The notes beneath the pieces were generated by a model. The model had not been told where the DNA came from, ran no database searches, and worked only from the letters and a program-made list of their open reading frames with translations. The translations under genes and the position numbers were made by a program. From contig NC_087245.1 of NCBI RefSeq assembly GCF_037042905.1, forward strand, positions 30,940,001 through 31,004,000: DNA of 64,000 nt, given 5' to 3'. How positions within the stretch are numbered: position 1 is the first letter of the stretch; each line of letters begins with the position of its first letter. Positions 24,032 to 34,086 of this stretch are shown here, one piece after another. The DNA comes from Lytechinus pictus (Eukaryota > Echinodermata > Echinoidea > Temnopleuroida > Toxopneustidae).

Positions 24032-25111
24032 GATGCGGCAGGTCATATTTCAAAGTGGTAGGACCTTTTTTCAAGCTGCACTTGCAAATCTTCAAAACTT
24101 ACCAGAAGATTAAATTTTGTTAGGATAAAAGAATGATCACTACGTATGGAACTCTGGAATACGTGATATAACAATTCAGAATCGACCTTAGTAGTTTCAG
24201 GGGTACTCATTTAGATATAAATAGGAACTTCGCTTATGCATAGCGTAATATAAACGAGCATGTTACAAGTATCTTCATTACATAGATTAACCAGAGAAAC
24301 ACTTCATCATTTTGAAGTGCTGATAGAACATGTCGCTTTTTCAGTTTTAATTTATTCGAAAGAGTGGACAACGTTCTTATCAAGAACAGGAAATAGAATC
24401 GTGTACATTGGCCTACATCGAACACGGATATTCTTAAAGGGAATGTCGACGTACACTTGTATCAAAGTTGGTTTCGATCAGTGAAAATTAATGGGTTTAC
24501 GAATAAGCGTTTCGGTTTTTACCAACTTCTTGTCATAGATATGACATCCTATTGCATGTCAAGTGTGTATATAATCAAATCACAAATGAACGGATTAGGA
24601 AAACCAAACATACATTTATATGAAGCTAACAGAATACGATAAGAAAACGCAGAACAATGATAATTTATGTCAACAGTACTAGTACATGTTATAGGCCGTT
24701 CCTTGTTTGCAATAGACGGGTTTCAAAATACGTTTTTAAAGTATGTACAGCAAGAGATCTTACAGTTTTGGTTTGGTATAAAGAAAATATTCCTCGGCAA
24801 AAGGGTTCGGTAATTTTGTGACTACGTGCATCATGGACTGTTTTAACTCTGTTTTATACCTAAGATATCACAAATCGCCTTTTCGTGCTTTTCCCTCATA
24901 TTGAGCTTCTCTTTTTAGTTTGGTGTTTGCTTTTAAATGATATAAAGTAATGTTCAATATTTACTCATGAAACGCATGACACCAATAGGTTATATAGAGG
25001 ACTAAACTTTGCACATTATTATTATATTGCCTGGTAAAGAACTCTTGTTTTCAGGTCTTTCGCAGAAATGCCCGAGCCTTGTATAAAGAAGATTAAAAAT
25101 ACGTTTATATA

Positions 25112-26188
25112 TGTCGGGGGGTGGGTTGAGTTAGCCAATTAAGACCGTAACGGAGCAAACTGCATATTTCTGTCTATTGAGCTTAACACAACCATTCTCT
25201 ATTACAGTTTACTCATCTGATACTGCAATTAAAAGAGTAATTTAAGTCTACAAACAATATGTGTATGTCCAGTAAGCAAAGAAGTCATAGATCTAACTTC
25301 TTAGTTCAGAACCATAATCAGAAATCATCACATCATATAATATAACGAGGTCAGCTAGAAGCATACCTTACCATGGGCGCCGCCATCTTGAAATACAATG
25401 TTTACTATAGAACGCCCTCTATGTTATCTTTTAAATAATCTACTAAAACTTTCTCTTCAATTCAACAAGTAATCCTAAATTTCTGACCTTTCAAATATCA
25501 AGTATTACTTATATTCATTATTCCCAACAATGTTTAGCACAAAAAGTAAACCAGTAAATATCCTCATAATTTGTAAGTTACAACTCGTCTTTGAACCTGA
25601 CCGAGATACACTTGCTCGCTTAAGTCAATGAAAGTAAAAGTGACTAAATTCAATCTTAAAACAAGTCATTCTTTTCTCAAAATTTGTCCATGATAGTATA
25701 GAAACGATTAGTTATTAAATTAATTACATTTTACTGTAATTCTATGCAAAAATAAGATAAAACGACACTTACATCAGCCCTTTCCCAGGCCTGCTTCGAT
25801 TGCGGTCCGACCTGCACCAGAACCAGGACGTGCAATACTCTACCTAACGTAAAATGCCAACAAGCAGTGGAGTCGCAGAACCACCCAAAAAAATATCATT
25901 CCGCTAAGGATTTGTTAAACTTTGAAACAGCCAATATGAAAAGATATAAGTATATATATTGTTTTCACTCAATATTACGAGAAAACAAATCCTTAAAATC
26001 CTTTAAAATACATAACAAGGATTAGAAAATAATTAGAATTATATTTTTCGAGCGTACATACATCGATCATCCTAACCCTATCTAGTGATCCGGCCGATCA
26101 AGAGAATTCCAAACACCTGTACAAAAATAATATGCAAATTAGGCACATTCTTCTCAAGTGACCTAAATGAAAATTCCACTTTCCGACA
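25112..26188 (-). repeat. 3' LTR of the Ty3/gypsy element
   Basis: 1077 bp, TG...CA ends, partner of 31787-32863. The two visible differences between LTRs are transitions, in the GATACTGC(A/G)ATTAAAAG and GTATGT(C/T)CAGTAAG stretches. Confidence 0.95.
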
Positions 26189-26202
26189 GTTTCCCCGCTT
26201 GA
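26189..26202 (-). promoter_or_regulatory. Polypurine tract of the Ty3/gypsy element
   Basis: On the minus strand TCAAGCGGGGAAAC directly precedes the 3' LTR, as expected for the plus-strand primer of reverse transcription. The 12-mer TCAAGCGGGGAA recurs at 26492-26503, about 300 bases upstream. Confidence 0.75.
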
Positions 26203-26802
26203 AAATCAATCGACCCGAATGATTTGCTTCAAACAAATGATATAACAATATATACAATAAATTACACTATTTTCTGTACATGGTCCAATTTGTTTCTTCT
26301 ATATACACACTCTCTGTTACAATTCTTGTCAGTGTAAACAATACATTTTGTGTAGACAGCTTGGATACAGTAAAACTGAATGAACTATATTACTCACTCA
26401 AAAAAAGGAATGTTCTGAAAGCAATCGAAACGTTCAGACTTTTTTTTTTTCTTAAAAAAAATCTAATTCAATATCCTTTTCTTCAAATTTCTTCCCCGCT
26501 TGAGTCGTTGTATTATCTCCAAAAGAAATTTTGTGAATTCAGAATAGTTACTCTTTCCACAAGAAAAAAATGATGTTGAGAATAAATGCAAATTTAATCC
26601 TACAAGTCTCAACTCTGTCACCAACAACTCTTTCTTTTTGCTTGAGTAACACAGCAAATATCAACTTCTGGGAAAAAAAAACAATTTCATCTTGTCTCAA
26701 GGATAAATATATATAACAAAAATTGCCACTGAATCAACTGGAAAATCCAATTGAAATCGACGGAGGGAGTATACAATCAAAATCGAGGAACTACTTCATC
26801 AC

Positions 26803-29800
26803 TCAACTGGGCAATCCAGTTAAAGCCGACGTAGGAAGTCTACCTGGATTTCTATGAACTCCTCTAGTACTCCGCGTTGATCTACGAAGTGGTGTTGGTT
26901 CGACATCAACTCTTGGTGCATTAAAGTCCTCATCATACGTAATAACATATGGATATTCATCATCTTCTGAATCTGAGATATATCGAATAACATCCACTTC
27001 TTCATTCTCATCGATACTTGAATATTCAATTCCTTGTTGATCTTCGGGAAGGACATCATCTAGATCATCAGCTTCATCTCGTGGATCTAGAATGAGGTGT
27101 CTCCTATTTACCCACTTGCTTTCACCACCCGTTGCAGGTCGTATCTCATAGACATCATCTTCTGCATTCTTACTTTCTATCACATAGGCTGTATGATAGA
27201 ATTTATCAGCTAACTTGTGTCTTTTGGTGAAAGCTTGTCTTCTTAGTAACACTCTATTTCCAACACTAAGCATATCCTCTGGGACATAGTCTTTGTGCCG
27301 CTCTTCTTCCTTTCTGGCAGCTGCTTGGAGTCTGGATGTGACTACATCACATGCTCGCTTCATCAACTTTGCTTGCTTCTCTGTGTACTCTTCATTCCAA
27401 TCTTGTTCTACATTGCTTAGCAGATGATCAACTGGGATTAGAGGTTCTCGGCCAAACATTAACAAGTATGGCGTTACTCTAGTCACACGATGTGGGGTGG
27501 AATTATACACATGTAGTATATGTTGGATTAACTCAGGCCATCGCCTCCTTTCCTTCGGGTCGACCGAACGCAACAAGGCACACAACGTCTTATTGAAGCG
27601 CTCACACTGTCCGTTTCCGGAAGGATGGTAGGGTGTAGTATGTGATTTTTTTATGCCATACAATTTGCATAATTCCTGTATCAACAAACTCTCGAACGAA
27701 CGTCCTTGGTCTGAATGGATTCGGGTAGGAATTCCATAATGCGCGAACCAGTGATTTCGTAGTGTGCTTGCGACAGTCTCCGCTGTCTGATTCTTACATG
27801 GGACAGCTTGGGCAAATTTACTAAAGACATCGGTCATAACTAGTACGTCTTCGAATCCATATCTGCCTTTGTCTAACTTCAGGAAGTCAATCGATAGGAT
27901 TTCTTGGGGACGGAAAGCAAGAAGATGTCTCAGAGGCGGGCGAACACTTGGGGTAGGGGCTTTTGAAGTTGCACATCTCCAGCACTTCTTGACATACTTC
28001 TTCACATCATTGTGTAAGCCTGGCCAAAAACATCTCTTGCGGAGAAGCTCTACAGTTCTATGGATACCTTGATGTGCCCACTTGTCATGTGTTGCTTCTA
28101 ACAACATAGATTGCAGACATTTAGGCACTAGCAGTTGTCTAAACTTGCCTACAATAGAGTCATCTACTACTCGATACAGAGCTCCGTTATGTTCAGTCAA
28201 CTTCGACCATTCCTTGACAAAGCCTCTCAAACCTGGAAGATTCTTATCATATTCTTGACCTGGCTTCCAATTGGAACTCCACATGTTCCACACCTCCTTC
28301 AGTACCTCATCACTCTTCTGCATGGTACTTAGATCTTCATGAGAATATGATGGTAGGACAGTCGACATTGGGTTGGTTGTGGTTAACAAGTCACTAAGAG
28401 CTGGAGTCTTTGGGGCATTTACTTCGACATCTGCTCTCACCACTAAGCAAGAAGCAACCTCTTGAAGTCCAGCCTTCAGCTCTTCAGTCGAAACATTCGC
28501 TGGGCATCTACTTAGTGCATCTGCGCATTGATTGGTTCTCCCTGGCTTGTATTTCACCTCTATATCATACATTGCCAGCTGGGCAACCCATCGCATTTCA
28601 GTCGCATTTAACTTTGCAGTTTTCAAATGGGCAAGTGGGTTGTGATCAGTCCAGATCACTGTGTGCGAGCCTTGAATGTAGGGACCAAACTTATCCGTTA
28701 CTGCCCACTTGAGCGCAAGCAACTCTAACTTGAAACTGGACAGGTCAGGATACTTCTTTTCCGATCCTCTAAGTCCTCTGCTTGCATAGGCTACTGGATG
28801 AACTTTCCCGTCATTCTCTTGAAGAAGGCAAGCTCCAAGACCTCTAGTACTTGCATCAACCTCCATGATGAAATTCCTGTCAAATCTAGGGTGAGCTAGA
28901 ACTGGCGCTGTGGTTAGTGTTCTCTTCAGTTCTTGGAAGGCCGTTTCCTCCTCATCGTCCCACTTGAACGTAGCTTGTTCCCTCTTCTTCCCTTTCTGGC
29001 TTGAACCTGTGAGTGCATGTAAGGGGGCTGCTATCTTTGAGAAGTTAGGGATGAAGCGTCTATAGTAAGATGCCAATCCTAAGAATGACCTCAACTCCTT
29101 AGCATTCTTGGGAACAGGCCATGTCGCCACTCTCTCTACTTTATCTTGGTCTACAGCTATACCATCATTAGATACAATGTGACCCAGGTATCGAACTTCT
29201 CTCTGAAACAGATCACATTTCTTTCCCTTGACCTTGAGTCCATGTTCATGCAACCTTGAAAGAACTGTATCTAGACGACGTAGGTGCTCTTCAAATGTCT
29301 CTGAGAATATCAAGATGTCATCCAAATAGAGTAGTATCTGAGACAAATTCAAATCACCTAATATGCACTCCATCACTCGTTGGAATGTAGATGGGCTATT
29401 GGTAAGACCTTGGGGCATCTTCATAAACTCATACAGACCCCATGGGACTCGAAAGGCGGTCTTATCAATTGAGTCCTTATCCATCACGACTTGGAAGTAA
29501 CCATGTGCTAAATCCAAAGTTGAGAAATACTTAGACCCAGACAATGCTTCCAAAGTCTCTTCAATTCTTGGTAGCGGGAATGAATCTTTCACTGTACGGT
29601 CATTTAACTTGCGATAATCTATGCATAGCCTCAAACTACCATCCTTCTTTCTAACCAATACGATAGGGCTGGCAAAGCTACTCTTTGAAGGACGTATAAT
29701 CTTCTGGTCTACCATCTCTTGTAGCATATCTTTCACTTCTTTTACTTGCAAAGGGTGAATTCTTCTGTATGGTAACCTAATATCTGGACCTTCAGTCAAT

Positions 29801-31455
29801 CGGATCTCATGTGGAATGAGGTCACATACACCTACATCATATGATCCCTTAGAGAATACATTCTTGTGCTTATGCAGTAAGCTAGCTACAGCTGCCTCTT
29901 CAACTGGGTCTAGGCCTTTTATCTCTACGCCTGGAGGTAGGGTGTCTTCAATTACGGTATAAATTCGAACAGAACCAATGTGAACATCAGTTTCTTGCTC
30001 TTGGTTACGGGATTCTTTCTTCAACTTATCATACAGTGGCTTGTATTCTGCTATGTGTTGCAATATGTTGGAGCCAAGAAGGATTGGGTACCTCATATGT
30101 TCCACAGTAGGTGCTCGATCTGACACTACCAGAAAATTACCCATCAATTCTTCTCCTTTCACCTTGATTGGTAACGCAACATAACCAACAATAGGCAACT
30201 CTACCCCTCCAACTCCAATCACGTGCAGAAAGATTCCTTCGCTCTTCTGAAGCTCTCCAATACGACACTTCAGCTTGCTCTCATACAAGGACAAAGGTAT
30301 GATAGATGCTTCGGCTCCTGTATCAACTACACAGCCAATCTCTACTCCTCCAATGAGAATGTTACAGCATGGACTTTTAGCAACAAATCTCTCAACAAGG
30401 TTTGATTTAGCTTTCTCTTTAGACTCTGCTGGTCCCACAGTCCCTAAATTGGCAGTTGGTACATAATGCGATGTAGGACTGGCACTAGTTTCAGACGTAG
30501 GATGATTGCTAACTGTACTCTTCTTCGGACACTCTCTACCCATGTGACCAGTCTGATGACAGTTAAAACAGACCACTTCTTCTGTACAGTCTTTCTTTGT
30601 GTGTCCTTCTCTAAGACAGTTGTAACACTTGAGTTTCTTCTTGATCTTCTTAGGAGTTTGAGTATACTGAGTAAGAGCCTGAACACTCTTGGCAATCTGA
30701 GCTACTTCTCTTCTTAGATCTGCCAATTCAGCTTTGACATCCGACTGTTCCTGTTCTTTCTCTTGCTTGGGAAAACTAGAACACATGTCAGCACGCTCAG
30801 CATACACTTCATGAACTCGTGGTGAACTTCTTGGTTCTTGACCAGAGAAAAATTCAAGCACTTCAGATCTCATCTCAAGAAAGTTCTTACTCTTTGAAGA
30901 CATTTCAATTCGTCTTAACTCTCGTTGTACCCACTTCTCTTTAGCTCCACAAACAAAACGTTCTTTCAGCGAGCTATCTTTGAGCCTCTTCAAAGCATTC
31001 TTATCTTCTGTACTGGAAGCAGCTTTCTCCATGCGATCGTACAACCTCATCAAGGCCCGGCTGTAGTCGGCCAAACTCTCGCCCTCTTGTTGTCGTCTAT
31101 TGTAGAAGGATTGACTTAGTGAAGGTACCGACTCTGACGCTGCAAAGAGTGACTGTAAAACGTTGATAATTTGATCACTATCCTTTCGCACATCCTCATC
31201 TCGACATAGAACCTCTTCTTTGGCAACTCCAGCCAAATGATCGACAAGCGACTGTGCTTTTGCCTCTCCAGACAACTGATAGTGAGTAGTATAACTGGAA
31301 AACTCTTCAAGCCACTCTTCCAGAGATAAGTCTCCAGCGACTTTAGGTGGACCCTTAAATTTAGACAATTTCACTGGTGGGGGAGCACGTTGAATATTCA
31401 AGCCTTGCAGTGCCTGGGTAAGGACTGACACCATTTCCTCTACAGACTGTGACAT
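26803..31455 (-). CDS. Gag-Pol polyprotein, Ty3/gypsy
   Basis: One frame of 1550 codons, with gag and pol fused without a frameshift. Gag: N-terminal capsid-like region (about 30-200), then two CCHC zinc knuckles (CYNCLREGHTKKDC about 277-290, CFNCHQTGHMGREC about 296-309). Protease: VVDTGAEAS (about 377). Reverse transcriptase: FSTLDL about 644 and the catalytic LLYLDDIL about 708-715. RNase H: MEVDAS and TDHNPL. Integrase: HHCC finger (HDKWAHQGIH followed by CWRC) and a D,D-35-E core (SIDFL, HSDQG, GQCERF). The start chosen is the ATG at 31455; it may be extended if the RNA is spliced from the LTR (see the donor at 32041-32064). There is no sign of stops or frameshifts. Confidence 0.95.
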   Translation of the reverse strand: MSQSVEEMVSVLTQALQGLNIQRAPPPVKLSKFKGPPKVAGDLSLEEWLEEFSSYTTHYQLSGEAKAQSLVDHLAGVAKEEVLCRDEDVRKDSDQIINVLQSLFAASESVPSLSQSFYNRRQQEGESLADYSRALMRLYDRMEKAASSTEDKNALKRLKDSSLKERFVCGAKEKWVQRELRRIEMSSKSKNFLEMRSEVLEFFSGQEPRSSPRVHEVYAERADMCSSFPKQEKEQEQSDVKAELADLRREVAQIAKSVQALTQYTQTPKKIKKKLKCYNCLREGHTKKDCTEEVVCFNCHQTGHMGRECPKKSTVSNHPTSETSASPTSHYVPTANLGTVGPAESKEKAKSNLVERFVAKSPCCNILIGGVEIGCVVDTGAEASIIPLSLYESKLKCRIGELQKSEGIFLHVIGVGGVELPIVGYVALPIKVKGEELMGNFLVVSDRAPTVEHMRYPILLGSNILQHIAEYKPLYDKLKKESRNQEQETDVHIGSVRIYTVIEDTLPPGVEIKGLDPVEEAAVASLLHKHKNVFSKGSYDVGVCDLIPHEIRLTEGPDIRLPYRRIHPLQVKEVKDMLQEMVDQKIIRPSKSSFASPIVLVRKKDGSLRLCIDYRKLNDRTVKDSFPLPRIEETLEALSGSKYFSTLDLAHGYFQVVMDKDSIDKTAFRVPWGLYEFMKMPQGLTNSPSTFQRVMECILGDLNLSQILLYLDDILIFSETFEEHLRRLDTVLSRLHEHGLKVKGKKCDLFQREVRYLGHIVSNDGIAVDQDKVERVATWPVPKNAKELRSFLGLASYYRRFIPNFSKIAAPLHALTGSSQKGKKREQATFKWDDEEETAFQELKRTLTTAPVLAHPRFDRNFIMEVDASTRGLGACLLQENDGKVHPVAYASRGLRGSEKKYPDLSSFKLELLALKWAVTDKFGPYIQGSHTVIWTDHNPLAHLKTAKLNATEMRWVAQLAMYDIEVKYKPGRTNQCADALSRCPANVSTEELKAGLQEVASCLVVRADVEVNAPKTPALSDLLTTTNPMSTVLPSYSHEDLSTMQKSDEVLKEVWNMWSSNWKPGQEYDKNLPGLRGFVKEWSKLTEHNGALYRVVDDSIVGKFRQLLVPKCLQSMLLEATHDKWAHQGIHRTVELLRKRCFWPGLHNDVKKYVKKCWRCATSKAPTPSVRPPLRHLLAFRPQEILSIDFLKLDKGRYGFEDVLVMTDVFSKFAQAVPCKNQTAETVASTLRNHWFAHYGIPTRIHSDQGRSFESLLIQELCKLYGIKKSHTTPYHPSGNGQCERFNKTLCALLRSVDPKERRRWPELIQHILHVYNSTPHRVTRVTPYLLMFGREPLIPVDHLLSNVEQDWNEEYTEKQAKLMKRACDVVTSRLQAAARKEEERHKDYVPEDMLSVGNRVLLRRQAFTKRHKLADKFYHTAYVIESKNAEDDVYEIRPATGGESKWVNRRHLILDPRDEADDLDDVLPEDQQGIEYSSIDENEEVDVIRYISDSEDDEYPYVITYDEDFNAPRVDVEPTPLRRSTRSTRGVHRNPGRLPTSALTGLPS

Positions 31456-31476
31456 CGTTACAAGGGCTATATAATT

Positions 31477-31497
31477 CTACAAAGGGGAGAGAAGGTC
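31477..31497 (-). promoter_or_regulatory. Predicted 3' splice site just upstream of gag
   Basis: On the minus strand a pyrimidine-rich CCTTCTCTCCCCTTTGTAG precedes position 31476. The gag ATG follows 21 nt later without an intervening in-frame stop. Together with the LTR donor it would define a 570-nt leader intron. Predicted from consensus only. Confidence 0.5.
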
Positions 31498-31765
31498 TAT
31501 GCACATGTATAAAGTGGTGTAAATCAATGAACAATCAAAAATTAACTCTACTCATAGTTATCTAAGATTACCTAAACCACCTTTAACTCATTACCAAATG
31601 TTCATGTGTTGACCATTCACTCTCCGAAGTAAGAACGTTAAAGTCTCTTGGATGTGTAGAACTTCACTGCCATCATCCTAGTTGGTCGCTGACCTCTGGA
31701 CGATAGACCTCAATCGCTGACTTTGGGGTTGATCGCTGACATCGGAACACAGCCATAATCTGATG

Positions 31766-31783
31766 ATCCCATCCTCGTCGCCA
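31766..31783 (-). promoter_or_regulatory. Primer binding site, tRNA-Ser(GCT)-like
   Basis: Three bases inside the 5' LTR the minus strand reads TGGCGACGAGGATGGGAT, complementary to the 3' end of animal tRNA-Ser(GCT) including CCA, as I recall that sequence. It primes minus-strand DNA synthesis. Confidence 0.8.
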
Positions 31784-31786
31784 TTT

Positions 31787-32863
31787 TGTCGGGGGGTGGG
31801 TTGAGTTAGCCAATTAAGACCGTAACGGAGCAAACTGCATATTTCTGTCTATTGAGCTTAACACAACCATTCTCTATTACAGTTTACTCATCTGATACTG
31901 CGATTAAAAGAGTAATTTAAGTCTACAAACAATATGTGTATGTTCAGTAAGCAAAGAAGTCATAGATCTAACTTCTTAGTTCAGAACCATAATCAGAAAT
32001 CATCACATCATATAATATAACGAGGTCAGCTAGAAGCATACCTTACCATGGGCGCCGCCATCTTGAAATACAATGTTTACTATAGAACGCCCTCTATGTT
32101 ATCTTTTAAATAATCTACTAAAACTTTCTCTTCAATTCAACAAGTAATCCTAAATTTCTGACCTTTCAAATATCAAGTATTACTTATATTCATTATTCCC
32201 AACAATGTTTAGCACAAAAAGTAAACCAGTAAATATCCTCATAATTTGTAAGTTACAACTCGTCTTTGAACCTGACCGAGATACACTTGCTCGCTTAAGT
32301 CAATGAAAGTAAAAGTGACTAAATTCAATCTTAAAACAAGTCATTCTTTTCTCAAAATTTGTCCATGATAGTATAGAAACGATTAGTTATTAAATTAATT
32401 ACATTTTACTGTAATTCTATGCAAAAATAAGATAAAACGACACTTACATCAGCCCTTTCCCAGGCCTGCTTCGATTGCGGTCCGACCTGCACCAGAACCA
32501 GGACGTGCAATACTCTACCTAACGTAAAATGCCAACAAGCAGTGGAGTCGCAGAACCACCCAAAAAAATATCATTCCGCTAAGGATTTGTTAAACTTTGA
32601 AACAGCCAATATGAAAAGATATAAGTATATATATTGTTTTCACTCAATATTACGAGAAAACAAATCCTTAAAATCCTTTAAAATACATAACAAGGATTAG
32701 AAAATAATTAGAATTATATTTTTCGAGCGTACATACATCGATCATCCTAACCCTATCTAGTGATCCGGCCGATCAAGAGAATTCCAAACACCTGTACAAA
32801 AATAATATGCAAATTAGGCACATTCTTCTCAAGTGACCTAAATGAAAATTCCACTTTCCGACA
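31787..32863 (-). repeat. 5' LTR of the Ty3/gypsy element
   Basis: 1077 bp; it should carry the promoter. Contains the YY1-like motif, ATG and splice donor annotated at 32041-32064. Confidence 0.95.
32041..32064 (-). promoter_or_regulatory. YY1-like site, start codon and splice donor in the LTR
   Basis: The minus strand reads AAGATGGCGGC (32064-32054), identical to the YY1 consensus. The same motif includes an ATG in excellent context (A at -3, G at +4). Five codons later the second ATG is followed by GTAAGG (32046-32041), a good 5' splice site. If unspliced, the frame ends after 11 codons at TGA (32028-32026). The same block is present in the 3' LTR (about 25366-25389). Confidence 0.55.
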
Positions 32864-32952
32864 TATAAAACATATTCCCGCAGTGTAGTCTTCTTTGAAA
32901 ACGATTTATATCAAAGTCATATCCTTTAATTGTTTATAATTATGACAAATAT

Positions 32953-34086
32953 CTACTCTACGGATTCGGGTTGCAAATTGAGAGACGCAATGTTATAGTT
33001 TTCTTCTCTGAAGAGTTCAAGGTGGCTGTAGTCATAGTCGTAATCGTCCATTCGTGTTTCAGGGTCGTCAACATCACCGTCGTCAATATCGGCTTGGCAA
33101 TCGCATGAACTCACTATGACGAAGCCTTCATCCATTTCGTCATCGCAATCACCGCCATGTTCCTTTAGAGCTTGGTCTCCTTCGTCTCTGGGTGAGTCTA
33201 CAAGAACTGAATGTTGTCTTAGGGCTGATTGTTTTTTATTGTAAAGTTTATAGAGTTGAAGCCGATGCCATTCCCCATCCACTACGACAAGGCGATTGTT
33301 TCCGTAGTCGCAGCAAAGACCTCGCACATAGTTGAACTGCATCAATCCTCCAAGGCTGGAGACCACTCTATGAGTGTGATCAAAGACCACGACCTTTTCT
33401 CTGCTGAGTAATCGAAAAGAACCCTTCGCCCTCGCAGTCACAAATATATTATCATACTGATCGATGGTCACCCCGCGGCAGGACCAAGACCTGTTCTCAG
33501 AACGTATCGCCAGTTTCTTAACGAACTTGCCGTCCTTTGCAAAGATCTTCAACCCTGCCAGGTTGTCCGTCACAAAGATATGCCCTTCGGAGTTGAAGTC
33601 CAGGAACCAGGGCGATTGGAGATGGTCCGAACCAAAAGAACGACAGTATCTACCATCCGCATCATAAACCCTGATACAGCGATTCTGAGAGTCAGCGACG
33701 TAAGCATTACCTGATGATGCATCAACCGCTATTCCAGCCGGGCATCCATTCTGAGGCAGCTCCGCCTCGCTCCAGACCTTGCAAGAGTTGTCAGTGTACC
33801 TCAGAATACTCCGGTTTGCTGCGTCGGTGATGAGGAAATCTTGCTTGGAATCCGACAAAGCAACGATCCCGTAAGGCCTCATATTCGATGACAATCTCTC
33901 TTGCTTCTTTTCGCAGAGGACCTCTAAAGAATTGTCTGCTGGATTCACTGCTATGACCCGGTTGTGAAATGTATCGGTGACGATGTATTGGCCTTGGTGA
34001 AAGATCACATCATGTGGGCGATTGAGACCAGGTTTTAGACACTTCTGGAAACGTCCTTCGATTGTCGGAGATGGAGCAGACGCCAT
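32953..34086 (-). CDS. NHL-repeat beta-propeller protein, intronless
   Basis: A 377-residue open frame with an ATG start and no intron. Six NHL-type repeats can be read: LNRPHDVIF..YIVTDTFHNRVIAV (about 21-47), MRPYGIVAL..FLITDAANRSILRY, CPAGIAVD..AYVADSQNRCIRVYD, SPWFLDF..IFVTDNLAGLKIFA, CRGVTID..IFVTARAKG and NYVRGLCCDYGNNRLVVVDGEWHRLQLY (about 275). Six blades make a complete propeller like that of TRIM2/3/71 proteins, but there is no RING, B-box or filamin domain. The C-terminal 90 residues are acidic (DDGDVDD, DDYDYDYSHLE). No signal peptide or membrane span, so probably cytosolic, with a binding role (protein or RNA). The gypsy element begins 89 bp past the stop, so the 3' untranslated region may be interrupted. 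Specific function unknown. Confidence 0.85.
   Translation of the reverse strand: MASAPSPTIEGRFQKCLKPGLNRPHDVIFHQGQYIVTDTFHNRVIAVNPADNSLEVLCEKKQERLSSNMRPYGIVALSDSKQDFLITDAANRSILRYTDNSCKVWSEAELPQNGCPAGIAVDASSGNAYVADSQNRCIRVYDADGRYCRSFGSDHLQSPWFLDFNSEGHIFVTDNLAGLKIFAKDGKFVKKLAIRSENRSWSCRGVTIDQYDNIFVTARAKGSFRLLSREKVVVFDHTHRVVSSLGGLMQFNYVRGLCCDYGNNRLVVVDGEWHRLQLYKLYNKKQSALRQHSVLVDSPRDEGDQALKEHGGDCDDEMDEGFVIVSSCDCQADIDDGDVDDPETRMDDYDYDYSHLELFREENYNIASLNLQPESVE

Larger units (their letters stand above)
20569..25111. other. Gene-free stretch between ADA and the gypsy element
   Basis: The first few hundred bases are presumably ADA 3' untranslated sequence. Beyond the listed elements (21025-21189, 22666-23279, 23747-24031) there is a block at about 21205-21335 (CGTAAAGTTACGCACGACT to AGTCGTGC..AAGTCATTCGTA) that recurs at about 60315-60435, and a GC-rich patch with two GCGCGCCG(C/G)GGCGGGG-type repeats at 23670-23740. 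No convincing exon is seen at 24040-25111. Confidence 0.5.
25112..32863 (-). mobile_element. Full-length Ty3/gypsy LTR retrotransposon (tRNA-Ser primed)
   Basis: A 7752-bp element read leftward: 5' LTR 31787-32863, primer site 31766-31783, single gag-pol frame 26803-31455, 600-bp 3' segment, polypurine tract, 3' LTR 25112-26188. LTRs are both 1077 bp, start TGTCGG, end CCGACA, and differ at only two positions that I can see. Flanks carry TATA on both sides (4 bp; ATATA if the last A is counted outside). Domain order protease, RT, RNase H, integrase defines the Ty3/gypsy class. No env frame. The frame is intact, so the copy could be active. It lies 89 bp past the stop codon of the NHL gene and in the same orientation. 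Confidence 0.96.

Noticed and set aside
26280-26657. Possible env-like frame in the 3' segment of the gypsy element
   Set aside because: Frames are short, discordant between strands, and show no signal peptide or transmembrane pattern.
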